Below, piece after piece: positions 26,901-35,900 of a stretch of 64,000 nt of DNA. The notes beneath the pieces were generated by a model that searched no databases, was not told the DNA's origin, and was given only the letters and a program-made list of their open reading frames with translations. The position numbers and the translations under genes were made by a program. Position 1 is the stretch's first letter. Each line of letters begins with the position of its first letter. Where the stretch lies: NCBI RefSeq assembly GCF_022539315.1, contig NC_066313.1, positions 28,929,059 to 28,993,058 of the forward strand, read 5' to 3'. This stretch comes from Serinus canaria (taxonomy: Eukaryota; Chordata; Aves; Passeriformes; Fringillidae).

Positions 26901-29900
26901 AGTGGGGTTATTATAATTCCTAGTCATGTTACTCCACCTTCCTTGTGTTTGCCAGTTGCTCCTGTTATGGCCTGCCATCCCTTTGCCTTCTTCATGTCCT
27001 ACGTACCTGTGCCATCTTCTGTGATTTTGCCTTGTACCTCAATGCTCATCTCATATCCCTTGCGCAGGAGCTGAAACACCTTGGTCCTCACCACACCAGA
27101 AACACACCCACGAGCATCTGCCTAAGCAAGGGATTGGAGAGAAAATTGAAATTCTGTGAACAAAGTTTGTTCATTGAGGAATGAGAATAGAAAGCCCAGA
27201 CCCAACATGCTTGACTTCTGTTCATGAAATTCCAGAATTTCTTCAAGGGTTGTCTCCAAGAACTTGTGTTCAGCCTGTTTCCTAGTGTTTCATCCACATA
27301 TTTTCTGTGTTCTGTGAGGTACCTGACACAGTTTTCTAAGGGTCACACTGGTTTCCTTGTTAATTCTCTCCTGCCTTAATTCTGTTTTTCTTCCTGTTTC
27401 TTCCAGTTTCTCTCTTCATCTTGTTGCTCTTTCTCCTGTATTTGACCCATATACAATACCACCTCATCTTTGTTCCTTGTTCTCTATACAGCCTTCTTGT
27501 TTTCTCCTCATCTTTGCTCCTTGCTCACAGTCAGTCCCTCTCACAGTTAGAAAATTCCTTCAAAGATTATTTTCTCAGTTTGTGGAACAGCAGCAAAGAC
27601 CTCATGGCTGTCAGCTGGAGGTTTGTCACTGGTTTCAATGGAATCAGGTTTTCATCATCAGTTCTGTTTCCAGCTAAATGATCCCGCTGTTAAGAATGCC
27701 TTCCTCTGAGATTCTTTGCTTTTTCCTAGAGAGAATGCTATCTCTGATACCCTACTCTCTCCCAGCATATTTGATCTTTCTTGAGACAACATTGCCCGTT
27801 AACCTCCAGAAAAACCACTGTGTTTTGATCTTGGGACTCACCCGCCTAGTGAATTCTTCACACACAGATTCTGTTTCTTTTCCATAACAACTTGAAGCAG
27901 ACTGGGAAAATTTCCGACATACTTGGACATTCACCAAACCAGGAACAGGCTTCCCATAGGTGTACCTAATCACAGTTGTTAAACAATGTATCAGATAGGA
28001 AGACAATCAGTCACAGTCACACTCAGACACATCTCCTTAAAGACCTCTGTGGATGATTTCCTAATACTTCTTAAAGGATGACTAATCTGACATTTTGATG
28101 ATTTCCATCACTTCCATAGTGAGATTCTTCCATCATCCATGGAAGGTACATTCATCCTGTTCTAGGTGGGACGTCTCTGCAGAAAAAGGTTGACCTCAAA
28201 AAATTATTTTAGCCAGGAGCATTTGTGTATTATAAACAGCTAAGGATTCCATGAAGAAATGGAAAGACAAGCAGGTACTCAGAAGGAACGATTTATGAGT
28301 TAACAATGAGAACCCTGGGTTAGCATCACCAATTTAAATGATGTCTGATCTGGCATCTTGGAGTATTTGAGGGTTCAGCATTGGCAAACAAGCTTGAACT
28401 GAAGAAATGTAAAGACAGAAAGAGAAAATGTGAAATAAACTGGGAAGAGAAAGATGCAGATTTGTTTGACATAATCTTTTAAGGAATACAAGGAAGACCC
28501 TTTACTTTGACTGTTCAGGCCAAGCAGAATGTTCAGTACTGACAGAATGAAATAAGTGTTCACTATATGCCTGGGAAAAGTTTTAAAACCGTCCCCAAGC
28601 ACTTCTTTTGGTCCTCAGCAAAAAGGACCAAGAGTGAAGGATAAGCAAGAGAGATTTACTGGAGCTCTGTGACTCACAGACCACAGACAGACACTGGAAG
28701 CTCGTTGTCCTTAATAGTGATCATCTTTGGGACCTTCACCACGACCTCGAACCTGGGCAGCACTAGATGGAAGAGAGAAAGTCTGGTATGAGAAGAGTGA
28801 ATAGGAGCTGTGTACTACACAGCAACCCAAGGACAGAGCCAGGATCATCCTCATATGAACCTCCCTGTGGTCTCCAGTACACATCTCTACCCCTTCCATA
28901 GGTTTTCTCAGGCTTCATCACTGTTTGGGTTCAAAGGCAATTAGGGAAGTTTGTAGTCCTTACCTTGCCTTATGGGCAGCACAGACTTACGTGGCACCAG
29001 GCAGCTGAGCAGATCCCTCACTGTGTCCATTCACAGGGACACACTGGTCCCCTGTGATGTCTTCACAATGCATCATTTGCAGGAGGGACTTGGAGCAGCA
29101 CTTTCACCACCTTTGTAATTTACCACTTGGAAATGCCCCAAATCATTGATCCTCTTGGCTCATTCTTACTATTCTGGATTAGCAGAGTTGCTCCTAGGCT
29201 CACTAATATGCACTGTGGGATATTGTCCTGCATACACAGGGTTCAAGTGGATCTACCCACAGACTTTCAGATCTATATTTTCAAGTGGAAAAGGCAGCAC
29301 TAAAGCCCAGTATAAAGGGGCACAAGTGAAATACATATTTTGCTTCTGAGCATTAAGTTACGTCCCTCTTCCCATATTGCATCCTGCAGCCCTCCACCTC
29401 CAACTCCTCATGCCCAGGACTGGACTGAAGCATGCAATGTCCTGCTTCCAGGTGGTGCAGCTGAGGGCTTTTTTCACAGTGCAAGGAAATAACAGCAGAG
29501 TGGGTGCACATATATTTCCATCCAGGGAATGGAAAATAACCCTGGGTTATACAGTTTAGACACAAATTTGCCTCCAAGATGGGAGGCAAGGCTCAATGTT
29601 TCAACCCCAGGGTGCATTTCCTCAAAAGAATTTAAGAGAAATAGCAATAGGAGAGATTCATAAGAAAAAGACTAAAGGACAAAGGAAAGAAAAATCAGTT
29701 TAGGAGGAGGCTAACAACATCTTTGATTTTGTGGGGCATTCAGAATGGTCTTTGTGGGAGGAGGAACAGGCCATCTGTCACCATGGCAGATTGAAGCCTA
29801 TAGCCTGGTTTGAGGTCAAATTATTTACCATGCCTGACTCAAAGCCAAATAAGCCATCTTTCATGGACTTCAGTGGCAATCTATGGGCTGCATATTCCAG

Positions 29901-32900
29901 AAACAGCAGGTCCTGATCAATGGATCCGCTGTTTCTGGAAGAAATAGCTGGTCTTCATGCAGAGTCAGGGGAGAGCCTGGGAGTGTGAAGCACAGGCCAA
30001 TCAGCCTTCTCAAATGTGCACTACAGTCAGAATACACACCTATGGTCAGAATACACATCTATGATCACCCAGGAAGCTTTGTTAGAGAATTGAGAAGTTA
30101 AAAGGCTCCCTGTAGCTGCACATTTCTCCTTATTCAGTCTCTCCTAGCAGTCTTTTTGTAACATTCATGGGTTGCCCTTCAATTGCAAGTTTTCTACCAA
30201 ACATGTTTTCCAACCTTTCACAGAAACAGGGAAGAGCAAAAATAGAGAGGATTACGAATGGAGAAAGAGACCTTATGCAGATGATGAGAGAAGTAAAATA
30301 GAGACACCAAAATATTGTCATCTCTTACATTCATTTCATTGCTACTTGCAACAAGCTGCTGGACTGGAGTCAGCTGAGACAAAGCCAGCTGAAATTGGTG
30401 CCACAAGCCATACACAGGAATTCTGGCATGTCCTGTGCTCCCCAGAGCAGTCTGAGCAAGTACAAGCTTGGGCAGGTTGCAGAGATGCTGTAAAGTCAAA
30501 AATGACTTCTGATACTTAGTGCTTTCTGGCTCAGCCCCTATGAACCCCGTTGCCTGTTATATTCCATGTTGTTCCCAGGAAATACCAAATTGAGTGGTCA
30601 CAGCAAAAGGCATCACTTTCAAATTCCTCTCCTTACCAAATTCCTCCACACTGAAGGAGTGCTCCACATGGGATGAGAAGCTCTTCTGCACAACTATTTT
30701 GTAGAAGCCTTGGATGGGGTCCGAGGTGAGTGGGAAGGAGAGCTGTGTAAAGCCTGTTTCTAGTTCCACCCCTTGCCACTGGTACACACGGTTCCTCTGG
30801 GGATCCTGCAGGTGAGGGTAACAGTGTCACAAGACAGTACAGGAGAGTGCTAGGGACAGAGCAGTGCAGTGCCCAGTGCATGCACATCCCAGCTGGGAAA
30901 TACCTATCTGTAATTATTCAACAATCTGTGAGGTTCTGAAAGCACTTACCTGCCAATTCTGCATAACTTGCGTGCAAGAAAGCTTTTAAACACTTTTGTG
31001 TTGTCTCCCCCTCAGCTGTACCTGCAAAGGATGGGGCTGGGAAGCTAGGCAAGACAGACTGGCAGGGTAACAGAAGGGAACAGAACTGGTATCAGAGCTA
31101 AGTGAAGCACATGGAGAAAAGGGGGAAGTTTCAGCTTCCTTGACTAGCCATACACCATGCAAAAGGTTTGGTTTTCCCCTGGAATGAAGACTGCTGAAGT
31201 ACCAAGAAACAATCTGTTGAGGAATCAGACCCCTGACTTATCTATGGGACTGAGAAAGGACTGACTACACAGGACTCATTAACTGTGTAAATCAAAATAA
31301 ATTTTGTGCACACTTATTTCAGGGTCTGTCCATGAGCCCTCATCATAAGTTTTTTTCCAAAAGAAGATATCCCAAATAATAATTGTAAATTTTGGGTTCT
31401 CATCTGAAAAAGTGAGAGCTTGAATCATTGAAACATCCTTCCTATTAACTTTTGCTTGCCACTGAAATTCAACCATTAAAAAAAAGCCAGACAAAAAGAA
31501 CATGCTTGGGAGGACAAGGGATGTCTACTTATCTAATTTTGTTTCTTTGGTTTCTATAGCTTATTTAACACTGGTCTCTAATTTCAACCACACTTGTCAG
31601 ACAGTGACCCAGTTCTGACTGGGAAGAGGAATAAGCCATTTTGATAATATCAGGCCAAGAGCAGATCTGTTCACATCATGGCTTGTAATGGTTAAATAGT
31701 TTTCCCCTACAGCTCAAAGAATCATTATTGGAGCTTATTTTGATGCCCAGATACTCAGCCTTCCTTTAACCAAAGGGAAAATGTTGCAGGCCTGTGATTT
31801 TTCCCATGCCCCTCAGCCTGAAAACACCACTGTTGGGGGCTGGTTGCTCTGTGAACATTCTTCTGCAAATAATAATGTGGTTATCCACTCACCTGAACAT
31901 AGACAAAGGGAAACTGTGGGGAAAGAGCAGAAGACAAATCAGTGTTAGAAATATTAACCCCATGGAAGTAATTTCCAGATTTGTACTGAAGGGCAGAAGA
32001 ACAAATTTCTAAGAAGTCCTCTGGGTTGTTCCCTTTCTGCATTCACTCTTTTTCCCTGGTTCTTGATGGCTTAGGAATATTTTCTATAATATTTTAGGGC
32101 CCTGACCTTTTCTCTTACCACTGTATGAAGATGTGATGAAGCACAAATTTTCCAGGAACTTGCCTGCATAAGGAACTGATTGTCAAATAAAACAAAAGGT
32201 GGGCTTGCACCCCTGACCAGTTCCATAAAACCAAGTTCTGGTCATGCTGCTCTCTAAGTGTGGGATTGCTCTCACTGCCAGAAACAACTGCACACCTGTC
32301 ACTACCCAGGGAAACTTGTCCCATACAATTTTTCAGTAATGACATCCCTGCCCACATGCTTAGCCACATACATTGATTTGAAAATCTGGTTTTAAACATC
32401 TATATGCTTCTGAAAAAGGGGATTTTTTTTCAGCCACTAGAGACAGGTGGAATGTGTCCTAGGATAGAATATGGAACAGGTAAAGCATGGTGTGAGAGAG
32501 TATCATATGCTTTAAAGGCTGTCTTCTGTGGTTCTGGATGATGACAGCAATGGTGTCAATTTAAGAACTAAATCTCCTGGCTAGCAGCAAGGAATTCAGG
32601 CTCTACCTTCTCATTCAGCGGGTAGAAGTCTTTGTCCAGAGAGACGATCCGAAACTGAACTGAAGAGTGTGACAGAAGAAAAGGAAATTCCACTGTTAAA
32701 TTTGCAGCCATCACCAGGAAATCACAATGTTTCAATAATTTACAACTCAAATTCATTCCATGGATGAACAGGCTCTGAATTGAGATCGCTAAGTAATAGA
32801 AACAATTACTTCAGGCTCTTTCTCTTGCAGATATCGAGGGGCAGATAAATTTAGAAGGATAATCAGGTCTTGGCTGAATTGAATTATCTCTCGGGAGTGC

Positions 32901-35900
32901 CTGTTGATTTTGGTGCAGCCAAGGGAGACTATGCTTTGCAGTCATCCCAGTTTTGTGGCCCTACCTGACCAGAATGAATCAGAGCCTGTGCCTACATCTG
33001 GCTGAGATGCTGTGCCTGGAGAATGAAGATTAGGAATGATGAAAGTGCCATGAACTAGACCTCAGCTGACAGAAATAAGGTTTACTGAGTACTTTGGATC
33101 CCCCCATGAAGAAATCTGAAAACTTCAATACAAGTATGGCACCTCTGGCAAATGGAGCCCTTAAGATGTTTTGCTGTCAGAGTCAACACCAGCCCAATTC
33201 CTGCTACCTGTCTGTCCAGGCTTGTAGATGGGTTTGTCTGTCTGGATGAAGACCAAGCTTTCGGAGTTCTTGACCAGCACTGACTTGCGGCTCTTGAACT
33301 GCAGCGTGTCCCCTGTCACCATCACAGTGAGAAACGCCACTGAAGTGCTATTGGATTTTGGGAGCTAAGGAGAATAAGAGGATAACTGCTTTACTGATTC
33401 ATGAGCGTTGAAGGAAGAAGTGCTAGCTGGGTCAGAAAGTTCCCTAAAGGGACAAAAAGGACTCAGTGTAGGGAGCAAGAAAAAAACTCTTGCCTTCCTT
33501 CATTTATATACTTAGACAAACACTGAACTTGATCTTATTCTGTCATACAATTTATCAAAAAGAAAATTAACCCAGATTCATTAATTAGGGCATGGAACCT
33601 GTTGCTTACATTACTCACTAACCAGCTTTCTGCAGTAAAAAACTGGGAATAGGCTCCAGAAACAGCCATACGATTTCATGGATCTCACTGTCTAACACTT
33701 TCCCAGCTTCTACAGCTTTCACTCCTCGCTGATATTTTTTGTCTCAGGCTTATGCATATCAACATGGGGCACATTCTGTCTGTCAAAGTTCCAAAATACT
33801 TCTCTTAACACATGCATGCAGAGAAGCATCATGTGGGACAGAATTTGATAATGGGGGGAAATTAGTCCTTGTAAGACTACCACAGTCAGTTACCCACATT
33901 GAGTTAATTCTTTTGTTCAACTTAGCTGAGGGGTCTCTGATTGCAGCGTGTCTTATTTCTCATTTCTGGACTGTTTGGATCTACAATGTCACATCAATAA
34001 ACACAAGAGACAGTCCCACGGGGATGAGATACTCACAGAGAAAGGGATGCAGGTGAACACATCTTTCTCTGACACCACATCATCAATCAAGCTGCTGTTC
34101 TCCCCCAGGTACTCGAGTGTGGCACTCAGAGTCACAGACTCGTTCAGGTAGGTCAGCTGAACACAGATTTTCTCCTGAGAATTTGTGTGGATCAGAAAGG
34201 GCACCAGCACCATGTACTGCCTGTGAAGGGAGGGAAGCAAGAAATGTGAAACAGTTTCAAGGCAACAGTATTAAGTGAAGGGAAATTAACAAATCAGCAT
34301 GCCTAATCCATTGCCATCCCTGCGAATTGCAGGGCATATAACATGAGCATTCATTTTATTTTGGGTTTATACATATTAAACGGTCCAACTAATTAGCCTA
34401 AAAGCAGGAAAATGCTTGCAGTAGAAGGAACAATTTCTATGCTAATGGAGAGTGCTTTACAAAGGATGTTTTGTTTGGCTTCACAGCAGGGAGTAAGGAT
34501 GGCTTGAAAGGTTTCAGGCTGTTAATTGAATTTTGTATATCCCACAATCTCCTTTTGAGACTCAAAGGCATTAGCTAAAAACAGATGAGGAAAAAACCCA
34601 CCCACTTTTCTGACTCCTCCAGTCTTTGCCTGTCCAGGTTTCCAAATCCTTCACATGCTGAGCAAAGATGTGAGTGCTTGCAGTTTGGGACCTTATTAAG
34701 AGGAGCACACAAATGATTTTGGGGTGTAGTGTTTCATTGCACCTCAAGTGTACTTGCATCTCTTGCACTTCAAAGAGCTTTTGAGAAAGGTCCCTCCCTT
34801 AAACTAAACTGCCATTCAATAAAAGGGATCATTTTACTAATAAATCAAATTATTAATTCTGTCCTAGATTAATTGCTTGAAAGACAGAACAGAAGGGGTA
34901 GGAACCAGTGAAAACCTCCAGAGTTTGTGTTGAGACCACTGTTTTTCAGTACATACCTAAATGATCTCGGAAGTACAATTTCCTCATAATTGTGCAGGGT
35001 AAGAAAATTCTAAAAATTGACTTAGATATTTGTGGAAAAGATTTTTTTTTGTATGATAGAACTGAGTAATAAAAATAGCAAATGAACTGTTCATAAAGTA
35101 AATATAATAAGTGAGCTCCTACCACTCAGACTTGACCACTGTTGGTCAGCCTTGGAAAATTCTCAATCAGTAATAAGTAACAAACAGATTGTCGGGAGGG
35201 GTTCAGAAAGGAATAGAGGACAAATACAGATGCATCCATCCAGAGCTGCATTTTTGCCTGGGCTCTGAGCTTTCTGGGGAGTCCTAAAGCTGTTGTGGAG
35301 GCAGTGGGATCCCAGCAGCTCGTGCGTCTCCTTCACCATGAGGCAGCACTGTGGTGAAATGTAGTGAGGAGCCTGCTGGCAATTCTGCTCAGCCAGGGCT
35401 GCTGCAGAAGCTGTGAAACGAGGGAACTCCAGCCTCCCAGAGAGTGAGTTACAACTTGTGACTCCCTGCTTTCTCCAGTGTTTCCTTTCTTCCTCAACCT
35501 TCTTACCATGGCTTCAGCCCATGCTGCTTCCCCCGATGCCATCCCCCCTGTCCCCTGTCAGTGGCACTGGCAATGTGACAATAACATCCAGTCTACAGAA
35601 AGGACAGCGTGACCTAGTTCGTGGGGAATTTGGCCTCATTTCTCTTCCTGTTCACTGTTCTGCTGAAATTTTGGCCAACTTGCAGAACTTCCCCTTAGGC
35701 TGGCATCCCTGCCTTTGAAACAAAGATATAAACCATGCTGTTTATAGATGTCTCTTTAGGTGTTTTGGGATGAGCTGTTTAGAAGAGACAGATGAATTAA
35801 ATTACCATGAGTGTTTTAAGCAGCTGTGGTCACAAAACCCATGTAAACACATTCCAGGACAAAAAGCATCTGGGCTGACAAAAGAGACCTCAGCATGCAA